Below are positions 43,302-54,600 of a stretch of DNA of 64,000 nucleotides, one piece after another. Under the pieces are notes generated by a model that had not been told where the DNA came from, ran no database searches, and was given only the letters and a program-made list of their open reading frames with translations. The stretch is from Halocaridina rubra (lineage: Eukaryota; Arthropoda; Malacostraca; Decapoda; Atyidae): positions 87,621 to 151,620 of the forward strand of contig JAXCGZ010007641.1 of the NCBI GenBank assembly GCA_037179515.1, written 5' to 3'. The position numbers were made by a program, and so were the translations under genes. How positions within the stretch are numbered: position 1 is the stretch's first letter; each line of letters begins with the position of its first letter.

Positions 43302-44203
43302 CCGAACAAACAGACTGATTTTGATAACATTTCTTTTTTTATTTTGCTTTTTAACATTGCACATGAAACCTGATTACCATTATTTCGGATTATTAAAATG
43401 AATGAATCTTAGTCTGCCCACAAAAAGTTAAACGCTAGAAATGTTGCGTATCAGAATTTTTTCTCTTTTTTAATTTTCAAAATTAATTACAGTAACTATT
43501 ATTTTCCTTGTTTACTATGTGGTACACAAAATTTCAGGAAATCTGCATGAGATTATGTGGTAACAGAATTTAAAAATTTTACATGATGAGAACATGTGAT
43601 ATGTGAGATTTCATTCATTTTCGTGATAAGATTGAGTTTTAAAGCAATAGTGTTTATTGTTTATTTCTTTGGGATTTAGAAATTGTGAGTAAACATATTA
43701 AGTATTTTGCTTATAGTTGAGTTTTTATATTCAAGTATTGACTGTTCATAGATTGGGAAGAAAACTTTGGTGTTGTTTGTTGAGCCTAGGCTAAGCCCTT
43801 CATGTGTTTGAGTTGTCACTCAATTATAAATTTTCTCAGTATTAATAGACACATATTTAATTAGGCTGCCTTATAAGCTGCCAGCTTATCTTTGGTGTAT
43901 TTTGCATAGGATCTGTGCCCTTTTGGCAATACTCCAGTATTTTACTTAAGACATTTTACCCGTTGGTACTGCAATATACGCGCTCATACACAGGCACGAC
44001 CGCTAAACTTACTTGTTTGTATTCTCTTGCACTTGGTGCTTGTCTGTAAAATTGTGGTGTTGCATTTTTTCCTTGGTGTTGTGTGGTTCTATCAATTTTT
44101 TCTGACTATTATAGAATTGTTTTTTGTTGTTGATTGTTTTGGTACTTCATTATTGACTGTTTAAGAAACCACCAAGGCTACTGGGCAGTCACAGTAAACC
44201 AAC
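43302..44203 (+). other. Element C leader, without 137-bp repeats
   Basis: About 900 bp homologous to the A/D leaders, with one 81-bp-type unit (near 43935-44020), then directly the sequence that follows the 137-bp array elsewhere. No gene seen. Confidence 0.7.
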
Positions 44204-44832
44204 ATGGAAACCAGGCAGTCACAGAAAACCATCAAAACATTCGATGAGGAAAGTTACCTGGACAAGATGATTGCTATGGGTGAGAAATACAGCTATTCCC
44301 CATGATCGACGCTCCTCGAGTGGGTTCATAACAAGATGGCTAAACGCCGAGTAGAGCTGGTGAAGAAAGCACGTGAGCAGGAGCAGGTACAAGTGAAACG
44401 AAAAAGCGAGCAAGCACAACGTGCTTACGACCAGTGTCATGCTAGGTTTGTCTCTGCTTTCCCATTGAAGGAAGCGAACTGTAGGATCTTTGGCAAACGC
44501 AAGGTTCGCCTCTTTAATGATTGATTGCAATTTGCAAAGTGTCCTCATGAGAAGTGGTATCCATTCTTCATGTTTGATTCAATTGCCAGTGACCTCCCTA
44601 CGGATGTTGTTGCATATGTAAGGCCTCAGCTTTAGGATGAGATCAACTTCGAGAAAAGTTTAGCCTCTATGGATGAGTACCTGCAGCACAACCAGCCTAG
44701 AGTGCGTGTCTGTGATTCTCACCGGAAAGAAGATAGCAGGAACGGTAAGCACAAGGGCCTTTCTTAGAACTTTAATTGTCCAGCTCATCCTCCTCACACT
44801 CCTAAGCCTTATTACGGCCGTGCACCCACATT
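44204..44832 (+). pseudogene. gag: Element C gag, first part
   Basis: Start METRQSQKTIKTFDEE at 44204; a TGA follows after ~33 codons. A shorter Glu/Gln/Lys-rich coiled coil without the 14-residue repeats, then the SCAN-like capsid (HARFVSAFPLKEANCRIFGK, RKVRLFND, a TGA at 44522, then DVVAYVRPQL, a TAG, DEINFEKSLASMDEYLQ) and the Asn/His/Pro-rich segment with PHTPKPYYGRAPT. It is the only copy with both the capsid and this segment. There is a gap between coiled coil and capsid compared with A/B. Interrupted at ~44832 by the CR1-like array. Confidence 0.78.
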
Positions 44833-44889
44833 CTGTGAAAGAGAAAACATGAAAATGAGGCCATCTCCGTTCCAAACCCCCTCACCCAT

Positions 44890-45426
44890 ATGTCGGATAG
44901 GGATGATAGAGGATCTCCATGGGATGTAGCAGCAGGAGGAGAGATAGCTATTAGGAGATTAACACAGAAAATCAAGGATTTAGAGGCAATGGTTATAAGC
45001 CTTGATGATAAAATTCGGAATATGGATAGTAAAATGAAAGAGAATGAAACACTCAGAGAGGAAATAAGATATTTTGAGGAAGCAAGTAAAGCACAAGGGT
45101 AGGAGAGAAAAGAATTAGAAAAACGAATAAAGAAGCTGGAAGGGGAAAAGAGTGAACTAGAAACTAGAATTTCTAAACAAGAAAATAACAACAAACAGCT
45201 GAATGACAACCTAAATGAATTAGATGTTAGTTCACTGCTCTCTTCTGAGAGAGACAAGATTGCAGCTTGGAGTGTCCAGATTAAGGAAAACATTGAACAG
45301 TCTAGAAAAGACTTTCAGGAGCTGAATATGGAACATGATGTCATGAAAACTTCCCCTGCTTATGCACTAAAGGGGAATGTGGCAGTAAAAGAGGCTGTAA
45401 AGGTGGTGGCACTAAAAAACATTTAA
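44890..45426 (+). pseudogene. CR1-like ORF1 N-terminus (copy a), coiled-coil protein
   Basis: MSDRDDRGSPWDVAAGGEIA start, then a long Glu/Lys/Leu heptad coiled coil (LTQKIKDLEAMVISLDDKI, RIKKLEGEKSELETRISKQ), TAG at 45100-45102 and TAA near 45424. It continues toward the NVAVKEAVKVVAL block shared with the other copies. Coiled-coil ORF1 proteins bind RNA and form trimers in many LINEs; that role is inferred. Confidence 0.75.
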
Positions 45427-45535
45427 ACAGTTGACTATAAATAAACAGTAATAAAAATAATGAACGATGTTGTGATGGAAAGGGCAAATCCACTGATTAA
45501 ACTGGCACTTTATAAAGAGAAGACAGTTATGATGA

Positions 45536-45832
45536 GAGGCTGAGGGAATTAGACTTACCATCACTCGAAGCTAGAAGATTGAGGGGGGATATGGTGACAG
45601 TCTTAAATTCCTTCATGGTTATGATAGAGTGGATAGGGATCGATTTTTTTATATGGCAGGCTCTAGAACTAGAGGTCATTGTTTGAAGCTTCGTAAGAAA
45701 ACTTCTTTGCAGGATGTAAGGAAATACTTTTTCAGTGTAAGAGTAGTTGATAATTGGAATTGGCTAAGCGAGGAGGTAGTTAATGCTATCTCAATCCATA
45801 GTTTTAAGGACAGGTATGATAAGTATCACTAA
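45536..45832 (+). pseudogene. CR1-like ORF2 C-terminal fragment (copy a)
   Basis: Begins DERLRELDLPSLEARRL (frame break near 45605) and ends YFFSVRVVDNWNWLSEEVV...DKYH with stop near 45832, as in every other copy. Fused to ORF1 by the internal deletion. Confidence 0.8.
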
Positions 45833-45997
45833 GTATAAAATGGAACTGATCAGGAGACGGGAAGATACGAGCTTTGGGCTCATTCCCGTAAACACAATTA
45901 GGCAATTACGATCAGGAGACGGGAAGTTACGAGCTTTGGGCTCTTTCCTGTAAACACAATTAGGTAATCACAATTAGGTAATCACACACACACACAA
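45833..45997 (+). repeat. CR1-like 3' UTR and tail (copy a), duplicated
   Basis: The 3' UTR core (GATCAGGAGACGGGAAG...AACACAATTAGG) occurs twice (about 45848-45908 and 45909-45965), then AATTAGGTAATCAC units and a (CA)n run; copy b begins right after. Confidence 0.88.
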
Positions 45998-47474
45998 GCG
46001 CTGATGGATTTAGATGTTCATAAAGCTACAGGTCCTGATGACATATCCCCTCATGTGCTTAAAAAATGCGCAAACACAATATCAGTGGCACTAAGTATCA
46101 TATTTAAGGAGTCACTGGAGTCGGGGGAGATTCCAAGATGCTGGAAACAAGCAAATGTGATACCTATCTTCAAAAAGGGAAGGAGGAATACGGCTCTGAA
46201 CTATAGACCAGTTTCCTTGACCAGCATAGTTTGCAAAGTTATGGAGAAACTACTAAGGAAACATATCTCTCTTCACTTGGATTCCTTCAACTTTTTGTCA
46301 GTGAGGCAACATGGCTTCAGAGAAGGTAGATCAACAGTAACAAGCTTATTATTATTTTATGATGAGGTAAGCCAAATCTTACAGGAAAGAGAGGGCTGGG
46401 TAGATTGCATATTCCTAGACTTCCAGAAAGCGTTTGACACTGTTCCACATGGGAGACTTATTAGGAAGCTGCACTCAATGGCTAGAATAGGTGGAAATGT
46501 TTTGGAATGGATAAAAACTTACTTAGAAGGAAGGGAACAGAGGGTTAGAGTAAGACACTCAGTGTCTGAATGGAGAAGAGTTAGTAGTGGAGTTCCACAG
46601 GGTTCAGTTTTAGGGCCACTTTTGTTCCTTGTATATGTAAATGACCTACTAGAGTCTGTAAATTCATTCATGAATATGTTTGCAGATGATGCAAAGATTG
46701 TGAAGAAAGTAAAAAAACGAGAACAATGGTAGAGAACTTCAGGAGGATCTAAATAATCTGTATGAGTGGTCAGAAAAGTGGCTAATGAAATTCAATACTT
46801 CAAAATGTAAGGTAATGAGAATGGGTACAAGTGGAAGAAGGCCCAAGCTTGACTTCTTGGTGGCTGGAGTACAACTTCAAGAGACACAAAATGAGAGAGA
46901 TCTAGGAGTAAACATACTGGCAGATTTGTCTCCAGAAATACATATAAATGGCATAGTAAGGGCAGCATATGCATTCTTATCAAATGTAAGGGTAGCCTTC
47001 AGGCACATGGACAAGGAAATGTTCAGAAATATTTATGTAACCTATGTGAGGCCAAAACTCGAATATGAAGCCCCCTTTTGGAATCCGTACTTGAAAAAGC
47101 ACATAGCTAAGCTTGAAAAAGTTCAAAGACATGCCACGAAACTGGTGCCAGAAATACGCAATCTCAGTTATGATGAAATACTGAGGGAATTAGACCTACA
47201 ATCACTGGAAGCTAGAAGAGTGAGGGGGGATATGGTGACAGTCTTTAAATTCCTTCATGGTTATGATAGAGTGGATAGGGATGGATATTTTGATATGGCT
47301 GGCTCTAGAACTAGAGGTCATAGTTTGAAGCTTCGTAAGAAAACTTCTTTGCAGGATGTAAGGAAATACTTTTTCAGTGTAAGAGTAGTTGATAATTGGA
47401 ATTGGCTAAGCGAGGAGGAAGTTAATGCTATCTCAATCCATAGTTTTAAGGACAGGTATGATAAGTATCACTAA
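45998..47474 (+). pseudogene. CR1-like ORF2 RT (copy b)
   Basis: RT complete from the A-domain on: DVHKATGPDDISPHVLKKC, NYRPVSLTSIVCKVMEKLL, RQHGFREGRSTVTS, FLDFQKAFDTVPHGRL, SSGVPQGSVLGPLLFLVYV, MFADDAKIVKKV. A one-base gain in the A-run near 46711 breaks the frame; the C-terminus continues 46785-47474 to DKYH. No endonuclease. Confidence 0.88.
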
Positions 47475-47577
47475 GTCTAAAATAGAACCGACCAGGAGAC
47501 GGGAAGATACGAGCTTTGGGTTCTTTCCCGTAAACACAATTAGGTAATCACAATTAGGTAATCACACACACACACAC
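47475..47577 (+). repeat. CR1-like 3' UTR, tandem tail and (AC)n (copy b)
   Basis: GAGCTTTGGGTTCTTTCCC, two AATTAGGTAATCAC units, then ACACACAC up to the start of copy c at 47578. Confidence 0.9.
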
Positions 47578-48080
47578 GTTGTGATGGAAAGGGCAAACCC
47601 ACTCATCAGACAGGCACTTGATAAGGAGAAGACAGTGGTAATCTCAGGCATAAGCGAATCCCAGGAGCCAACATGGCAGGGGAGACTTGAAGAAAATAAA
47701 GCTAGGATTGTAGACCTGATAAGAAAGCTTGGAGTAGTATGTGGTCCTGAGGATATTGTAAACATACACCAACTAGGTAAATATTCGAGGGAAGGAAAGC
47801 CATGACCAACAAAAGTAACCTTTGAGAGAGGGGAAACATGTAGGGAAATATTGTTGAGAGAAAAAGTCTAAAAGACCTTCAAGAATTCAAAGAAGTGTTC
47901 ATTAGACGATACAGAACACAGGAAGAGATGGGAAAGATCAAAAACTTGTTGCAAGAGGCAAGAAGGTTAAATGATGAAAGAAATGAAGAAGAGAAGAAAA
48001 ATGTTCATTACAGAGTTCTTCCAGACAAAGGGGAGATAAAGAAGATAATGACAGAAGATCAGGGGATGGGGCCTCATTAA
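47578..48080 (+). pseudogene. CR1-like ORF1 C-terminal part (copy c)
   Basis: MERANPLIRQALDKEKTVVI, SQEPTWQGRLEENKARIVDL, GPEDIVNIHQLGKYSREGK, then a TGA and a frame change, EMGKIKNLLQEARRLNDERN, ending at TAA 48078-48080 just before the endonuclease. Confidence 0.75.
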
Positions 48081-50906
48081 GATTGTTATACACAAATGCT
48101 GATGGATTAGCTGGTAAGGCAGTAGAATTAAAAGATAGGATTCACAACAGTAAGGCAGATATAGTAGCAATTACAGAGACTAAGTTGAGTGAGAACATAA
48201 ACAGTGTCACAGTTTTTCCTAAGGGCTTCAGAATACTAAGGGTTGAAAGATCATAGAGGACTGGTGGAGGGATAGCACTGCTCATAAGTGAAAGGATTCA
48301 AGTTGAAGAAATAAACTTGGCTATAGAAAGTGAGTTCAAGGAATTTCTTGTTGCTCGCATAAATACTGGGTCAGAGAGCATTATAATAACTGTTGTATAC
48401 AACCCACCAAGGAACCAAAATAGGCTTGAAGTTTATGAGGAAAGTCATATAGGTACTATTGAATTCATAAACTCAGTTGTTAACATGGCACGGGAAAAAA
48501 AATGTAGGATTTTGATTATGGGAGACTTTAATCATAAAGAGATAGATTGGATAAATCTTGACCCACACAGTGGTGAGGACTCATTCGAGGCAAGATTCCT
48601 AGTTTGCGTACAAGGGAATTTCCTACACCAACATGTAATGGAACCAACAAGGTCCAGGGGTGGGGATGAGCCATCACTACTTGATCTAGTGTTCACAGAT
48701 AATATGTTGGATATTGAAAAATTTGAGTATGAACCACCAATTGGAAAGAGTGACCACTGTGTGTTGTTGATGGAGTATATCATTGAAGATATTCTTCCTG
48801 AGAGTAGAGGCACTGAGGACATGAGGAGGAACTATCTGAAAGGAGATTACATCAAAATGAATGAGCTTTTTGCAGTTATTGACTGGAGAACCTTATTTTA
48901 CAACAAATCTGTACAAGAAATGTATGACATCTTTTGTGAGAAATATGGGAAGATAGTAGATTGCTGCATACCTGTCACCAAAGTAGGTGTAATTCATGCC
49001 AGAGAGAAATATTTCGATAATGGGTGTAAAAGAGCTAAGGAGTGGAGAGACAAATGCTGGAAAAGGTATAGGAGGAGAAAAAACATAAATGCCTGGCAAA
49101 CCTACATAAAAGCAAGAAATGACTACCTAAGTACAAGGAGAGAGGCAGAGAGAGACTATGAGAGGGACATCACCAGGAAGGCTAAAGAAAATCCCAAGCT
49201 TTTCCACAGCTTTATCAGAGGAAAACTGAAGGTAAAAGAACAGGTTTTAAGGCTAAAGAGAGCGGATGGAAGCATCACTGAGACGGATGAAGAGATCTGC
49301 AAAGAATTGAACAAGGAGTTTTTGTCAGTATTTACAGTAGAAAATACCCCACCCCCTCAGATAGCAGTGATAGAAGCTCAAGGGCCGGTATTAGAGAACA
49401 TCAACCTTACAGCCACAGAGGTATGCAAAGCGCTGATGGATTTAGATGTTCATAAAGCTACAGGTCCTGATGACATATCCCCTCATGTGCTTAAAAAATG
49501 CGCAAACACAATATCAGTGGCACTAAGTATCATATTTAAGGAGTCACTGGAGTCGGGGGAGATTCCAAGATGCTGGAAACAAGCAAATGTGATACCTATC
49601 TTCAAAAAGGGAAGGAGGAATACGGCTCTGAACTATAGACCAGTTTCCTTGACCAGCATAGTTTGCAAAGTTATGGAGAAACTACTAAGGAAACATATCT
49701 CTCTTCACTTGGAATCCTTCAACTTTTTGTCAGTGAGGCAACATGGCTTCAGAGAAGGTAGATCAACAGTAACAAACTTATTAGAATTTTATGATGAGGT
49801 AAGCCAAATCTTACAGGAAAGAGAGGGCTGGGCAGATTGCATATTCCTAGACTTCCAGAAAGCGTTTGACACTGTTCCACATGGGAGACTTATTAGGAAG
49901 CTGCAATCAATGGCTAGAATAGGTGGAAATGTTTTGGAATGGATAAAAACTTACTTAGAAGGAAGGGAACAGAGGGTTAGAGTAAGACACTCAGTGTCTG
50001 AATGGAGAAGAGTTAGTAGTGGAGTTCCACACGGGTTCAGTTTTAGGGCCACTTTTGTTTCTTGTATATGTAAATGCCCTACCAGAGTCTGTAAATTCAT
50101 TCATGAATATGTTTGCAGATGATGCAAAGATTGTGAAGAAAGTAAAAAACAAGAACAATGGTAGAGAACTTCAGGAGGATCTAAATAATCTGCATTAGTG
50201 GTTAGAAAAGTGGCTAATGAAATTCAATACTTCAAAATGTAAGGTAATGAGAATGGGTACAAGTGCAAGAAGGCCCAAGCTTGACTACTCGGTGGCTGGA
50301 GTACAACTTCAAGAGATAGAAAATGAGAGAGATCTAGGAGTAAACATACTGGCAGATTTGTTTCCAGAAATGCATATAAATGGCATAGTAAGGGCAGCTT
50401 ATGCATTCTTATCAAATGTAAGGGTAGCCTTCAGGCACATGGACAAGGAAATGTTCAGAAATATTTATGTAACCTATGTGAGGCCAAAACTCGAATATGC
50501 AGCCCCCTTTCGGAATCCGCACTTGAAAAAGCACATAGCTAAACTTGAAAAAGTTCAAAGATATGCCATGAAACTGGTGCCATAAATACGCAATCTCAGT
50601 TATGATGAGAGGCTGAGGGAATTAGACTTACCATCACTGGAAGCTAGAAGAGTGAGGGGGGATATGGTGACAGTCTTTAAATTCCTTCATGGTTATGATA
50701 GAGTGGATAGGGATGGATATTTTGATATGGCTGGCTCTAGAACTAGAGGTCATAGTTTGAAGCTTCGCAAGAAAACTTCTTTGCAGGATGTAAGGAAATA
50801 CTTTTTCAGTGTAAGAGTGGTTGATAATTGGAATTCGCTAAGCGAGGAGGTAGTTAATGCTATCTCAATCCATAGTTTTAAGGACAGGTATGATAAGTAT
50901 CACTAA
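48081..50906 (+). pseudogene. CR1-like ORF2 endonuclease-RT (copy c)
   Basis: LLYTNADGLAGKAVELKDRI, ITETKLSEN, a TAG at 48254-48256, then a 601-residue open stretch (48317-50122): VVYNPPRNQNRLEVYE, IMGDFNHKEIDW, SDHCVLLMEYI, RT through WRRVSSGVPH. One extra base near 50029 (CCACACGGG for CCACAGGG) breaks it before FADD; later TAG near 50198 and TAA near 50583 follow. The last piece (50652-50906) ends DKYH. Confidence 0.87.
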
Positions 50907-51009
50907 GTATAAAATGTAACCGATCAGGAGACGGGAAGATACGAGCTTTGGGCTCTTTCCCGTAAGCACAATTAGGTAATCACAATTAGGTAATCACACA
51001 CGCACACAC
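50907..51009 (+). repeat. CR1-like 3' UTR, tandem tail and (AC)n (copy c)
   Basis: GAGCTTTGGGCTCTTTCCC, AATTAGGTAATCAC units, ACACACGCACACAC; copy d follows at 51010. Confidence 0.9.
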
Positions 51010-51681
51010 TTCAGAAAAGAGTTCCAGGAGCTGAATATGGAAAATGATGCCATGAAAACTTCCTTTGCTGATGCACTAAAGGGGAATGTGGCAGTAAAAG
51101 AGGCTGTAAAGGTGGTGGCACTGGAAAACATACAAACAGTTGACTATAAAGAGACAGTAATCAAAAAAATGAAAGACGTTGTGATGGAAAGGGCAAACCC
51201 ACTCATCAGACAGGCACTTGATAAGGAGAAGACAGTGGTAATCTCAGGCATAAGTGAATCCCAGGAGCTAACATGGCAGGGGAGACTTGAAGAAAATAAA
51301 GCTAGGGTTGTAGACCTGATTTAGAAAGCTTGGAGTAGTATGTGGTCCTGAGGATATTGTAAACATACACCAACTAGGTAAATATTCGAGGGAAGGAAAG
51401 CCGAGACCAACAAAAGTAACCTTTGAGAGAGGAGAAACATGTAAGGAAATATTGTTGAGAAAAAAAGTCTAAAAGACCTCCAAGAATGCAAAGAAGTGTT
51501 CATTAGACGATACAGAACACAGGAAGAGATGGGAAAGATCAAAAACTTGTTGCAAGAGGCAAGAAGGTTAAATGATGAAAGAAATGAAGAAGAGAAGAAA
51601 AATTTTCGTTACAGAGTACTTCCAGACAAAGGGGAGATAAAGAAGATAATGACAGAAAATCAGGGGATGGGGCCTCATTAA
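51010..51681 (+). pseudogene. CR1-like ORF1 C-terminal part (copy d)
   Basis: Open 51037-51324 (NVAVKEAVKVVALENIQTVDY, MERANPLIRQALDKEKTVVI, LTWQGRLEENKARVVDL), a frame break near 51321, then LGKYSREGK and EMGKIKNLLQEARRLNDERN to TAA 51679-51681. Confidence 0.75.
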
Positions 51682-51683
51682 GA

Positions 51684-54505
51684 TTGTTATACACAAATGC
51701 TGATGGATTAGCTGGTAAGGCAGTAGAATTGAAAGATAGGATTCACAACAGTAAGGCAGATATAGTAGCAATTACAGAGACTAAGTTGAGTGAGGACATA
51801 AACAGTGTCACAGTTTTTCCTAAGGGCTTCAGAATACTAAGGGTTGAAAGATCTGAGAGGACTGGTGGAGGGATAGCACTGCTCATAAGTGAGAGGATTC
51901 AAGTTGAAGAAATAAACTTGGCTATAGAAAGTGAGTTCAGGGAATTTCTTGTTGCTCGCATAAATACTGGGTCAGAGAGCATTATAATAACTGTTGTATA
52001 CAACCCACCAAGGAACCAAAATAGGCTTGAAATTTATGAGGAAAGTCATATAGGTACTATTGAAGTCATAAACTCAGTTGTTAACATGGCACGGGAGAAA
52101 AAATGTAGGATTTTGATTATGGGAGACTTTAATCATAAAGAGATAGATTGGATAAATCTTGACCCACACAGTGGTGAGGACTCATTTGGGGCAAGATTCC
52201 TAGATTGCGTACAAGGGAATTTCCTACACCAACATGTAATGGAACCAACAAGGTCCAGGGGTGGGGATGAGCCATCACTACTTGATCTAGTGTTCACAGA
52301 TAATATGTTGGATATTGAAAATATTGAGTATGAACCACCAATTGGAAAGAGTGACCACTGTGTGTTGTTGATGGAGTATATCATTGAAGATATTCTGCCT
52401 GAGAGTAGAGGCACTGAGGACATGAGGAGGAACTATCCGAAAGGAGATTACATCAAAATGAATGAGCTTTTTGCAGTTATTGACTGGAGAACCTTATTTT
52501 ACAAGAAATCTGTACAGGAAATGTATGACATCTTTTGTGAGAAATATGGGAAGATAGCAGATTGCTGCATACCTGTCACCAAAGTAGGTGTAATTCATGC
52601 CAGAGAGATGTGGTTCGATAATGGGTGTAAAAGAGCTAAGGAGTGGAGAGACAAATGCTGGAAAAGGTATAGGAGGAGAAAAAACATAATTGCCTGACAA
52701 ACCTACATAAGAGCAAGAAATGACTACCTAAGTAAAAGAAGAGAGGCAGAGAGAGATTATGAGAGGGACATCACCAGGAAGGCTAAAGAAAATCCCAAGC
52801 TTTTCCACAGCTTTATCAGAGGAAAACTGAAGGTAAACGAACAGGTTTTAAGGCTAAAGAGAGCGGATGGAAGCATCACTAAGACGGATGAAGATATCTG
52901 CAAAGAATTGAACAAGGATTTTCAGTCAGTATTTACAGTAGAAAATACCCCACCCCCTCAGATTGCAGAGATAGAAGCTCAAGGGCCGGTATTAGAGAAC
53001 ATCAACCTTACAGCCACAGAGGTATGCAAAGCGCTGATGGATTTAGATGTTCATAAAGCTACAGGTCCTGATGACATATCCCCTCATGTGCTTAAAAAAT
53101 GTGCAAACACAATATCAGTGGCACTAAGTATCATATTTAAGGAGTCACTGGAGTCGGGGGAGATTCCAAGATGCTGGAAACAAGCAAATGTGATACCTAT
53201 CTTCAAAAAGGGAAGGAGGGATACGGCTCTGAACTATAGACCAGTTTCCTTGACCAGCATAGTTTGCAAATTTATGGAGAAACTACTAAGGAAACATATC
53301 TCTCTTCACTTGGAATCTTTCAACTTTTTGTCAGTGAGGCAACATGGCTTCAGAGAAGGTAGATCAACAGTAACAAACTTATTAGAATTTTATGATGAGG
53401 AAAGCCAAATCTTACAGGAAAGAGAGGGCTGGGCAGATTGCATATTCCTAGACTTCCAGAAAGCGTTTGACACTGTTCCACATGGGAGACTTATTAGGAA
53501 GCTGCACTCAATGGCTAGAATAGGTGGAAATGTTTTGGAATGGATAAAAACTTACTTAGAAGGAAGGGAACAGAGGGTTAGAGTAAGACACTCAGTGTCT
53601 GAATGGAGAAGAGTTAGTAGTGGGTTCCACAGGGTTCAGTTTTAGGGCCACTTTTGTTCCTTGTATATGTAAATGACCTACCAGAGTCTGTAAATTCATT
53701 CATGAATATGTTTGCAGATGATGCAAAGATTGTGAAGAAAGTAAAAAACGAGAACAATGGTAGAGAACTTCAGGAGGATCTAAATAATCTGCATGAGTGG
53801 TCAGAAAAGTGGCTAATGAAATTCAATACTTCAGAATGTAAGGTAATGAGAATGGGTACAAGTGCAAGAAGGCCCAAGCTTGACTACTCGGTGGCTGGAG
53901 TACAACTTCAAGAGACAGAAAATGAGAGAGACCTAGGAGTAAACATACTGGCAGATTTGTCTCCAGAAATACATATAAATGGCATAGTAAGGGCAGCATA
54001 TGCATTCTTATCAAATGTAAGGGTAGCCTTCAGGCACAAGGACAAGGAAATGTTCAGAAATATTTATGTAACCTATGTGAGGCCAAAACTCGAATATGCA
54101 GCCCCCTTTTGGAATCCGCACTTGAAAAAGCACGTAGCTAAGCTTGAAAAAGTTCAAAGACATGCCACGAAACTGGTGCCAGAAATACGCAATCTCAGTT
54201 ATGATGAGAGGCTGAGGGAATTAGACTTACCATCACTCGAAGCTAGAAGAGTAAGGGGGAATATGGTGACAGTCTTTAAATTCCTTCATGGTTATGATAG
54301 AGTGGATAGGGATCGATATTTCGATATGGCTGGCTCTAGAACTAGAGGTCATAGTTTGAAGCTTCGTAAGAAAACTTCTTTGCAGGATGTAAGGAAATAC
54401 TTTTTCATTGTAAGAGTAGTTGATAATTGGAATTCGCTAAGCGAGGAGGTAGTTAATGCTATCTCAATCCATAGTTTTAAGGACAGGTGCGATAAGTATC
54501 ACTAA
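51684..54505 (+). pseudogene. CR1-like ORF2 endonuclease-RT, best copy (d)
   Basis: About 940 residues. Endonuclease (N-terminal ~240): YTNADGLAGK, ITETKLSEDI (catalytic Glu), VVYNPPRNQNRLEIYEESH, IMGDFNHKEIDW (Asp/Asn), EPSLLDLVFTDN, GKSDHCVL (Ser-Asp-His). A basic linker (KCWKRYRRRKN). TGA 52695-52697 where other copies have Trp. RT: ATGPDDISPHVLKKC, NYRPVSLTSIVCKF, FLDFQKAFDTVPHGRL, MFADDAKIVKKV. A two-base loss near 53625 separates WRRVSSG from the FADD part (53654-54505). C-terminal ~150 residues end DKYH. Motif wording (GDFNHKEIDW, LLDLVFTDN) points to the CR1 clade. Confidence 0.88.
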
Positions 54506-54600
54506 GTCTAAAATGGAACCGATCAGGAGACGGGAAGATACGAGCTTTGGGCTCTTTCCCGTAAACACAATTAGGTAATCACAATTAGGTAATCACACAC
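54506..54600 (+). repeat. CR1-like 3' UTR, tandem tail and short (AC)n (copy d)
   Basis: As in the other copies, two AATTAGGTAATCAC units and ACACAC before copy e at 54601. Confidence 0.9.

Larger units (their letters stand above)
27112..44832 (+). mobile_element. Element C: old Gmr1-like Ty3/gypsy element, 5' part, twice interrupted
   Basis: 5' LTR 27112-29197 plus 43172-43278, then primer site, leader and gag to about 44832, where the CR1-like array starts; a further gag piece lies at 56720-56904. The LTR is split by the minus-strand CR1-like LINE, which in turn holds element D. C is more diverged from D than A or B are (three mismatches in the primer site, no 137-bp repeats), so it is an older subfamily. 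Confidence 0.82.
44833..45997 (+). mobile_element. CR1-like copy a (5' end present, large internal deletion)
   Basis: Starts near 44833 in element C gag, contains the 5'-most ORF1 sequence of any copy in the window, then jumps near 45520-45535 from ORF1 (AAGAGAAGACAGT) to the ORF2 C-terminal region (TATGATGAGAGGC), losing about 2.9 kb. It ends in a duplicated 3' UTR and tail with (AC)n to about 45997. Confidence 0.88.
45998..47577 (+). mobile_element. CR1-like copy b (5'-truncated in RT)
   Basis: Starts GCGCTGATGGATTTAG directly after the (CA)n tail of copy a and ends in its own tail and (AC)n at 47577. Very similar to copies c, d and f. Confidence 0.92.
47578..51009 (+). mobile_element. CR1-like copy c (5'-truncated in ORF1)
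   Basis: Starts GTTGTGATGGAAAGG at 47578 right after (AC)n and ends 51009 in tail plus ACACGCACACAC. Holds the end of ORF1 and all of ORF2. Confidence 0.92.
51010..54600 (+). mobile_element. CR1-like copy d (longest ORF2, 5'-truncated in ORF1)
   Basis: 3.6 kb starting TTCAGAAAAGAGTTCC in ORF1, ending in tail and a short ACACAC at 54600. Its ORF2 needs only one nonsense codon and one 2-bp deletion to account for its breaks. Confidence 0.92.

Noticed and set aside
44219..44548. Minus-strand 109-residue ORF with hydrophobic stretches, a possible membrane protein.
   Set aside because: It is antisense to element C gag, whose coiled-coil codons read as Leu/Phe/Ser-rich on the other strand.
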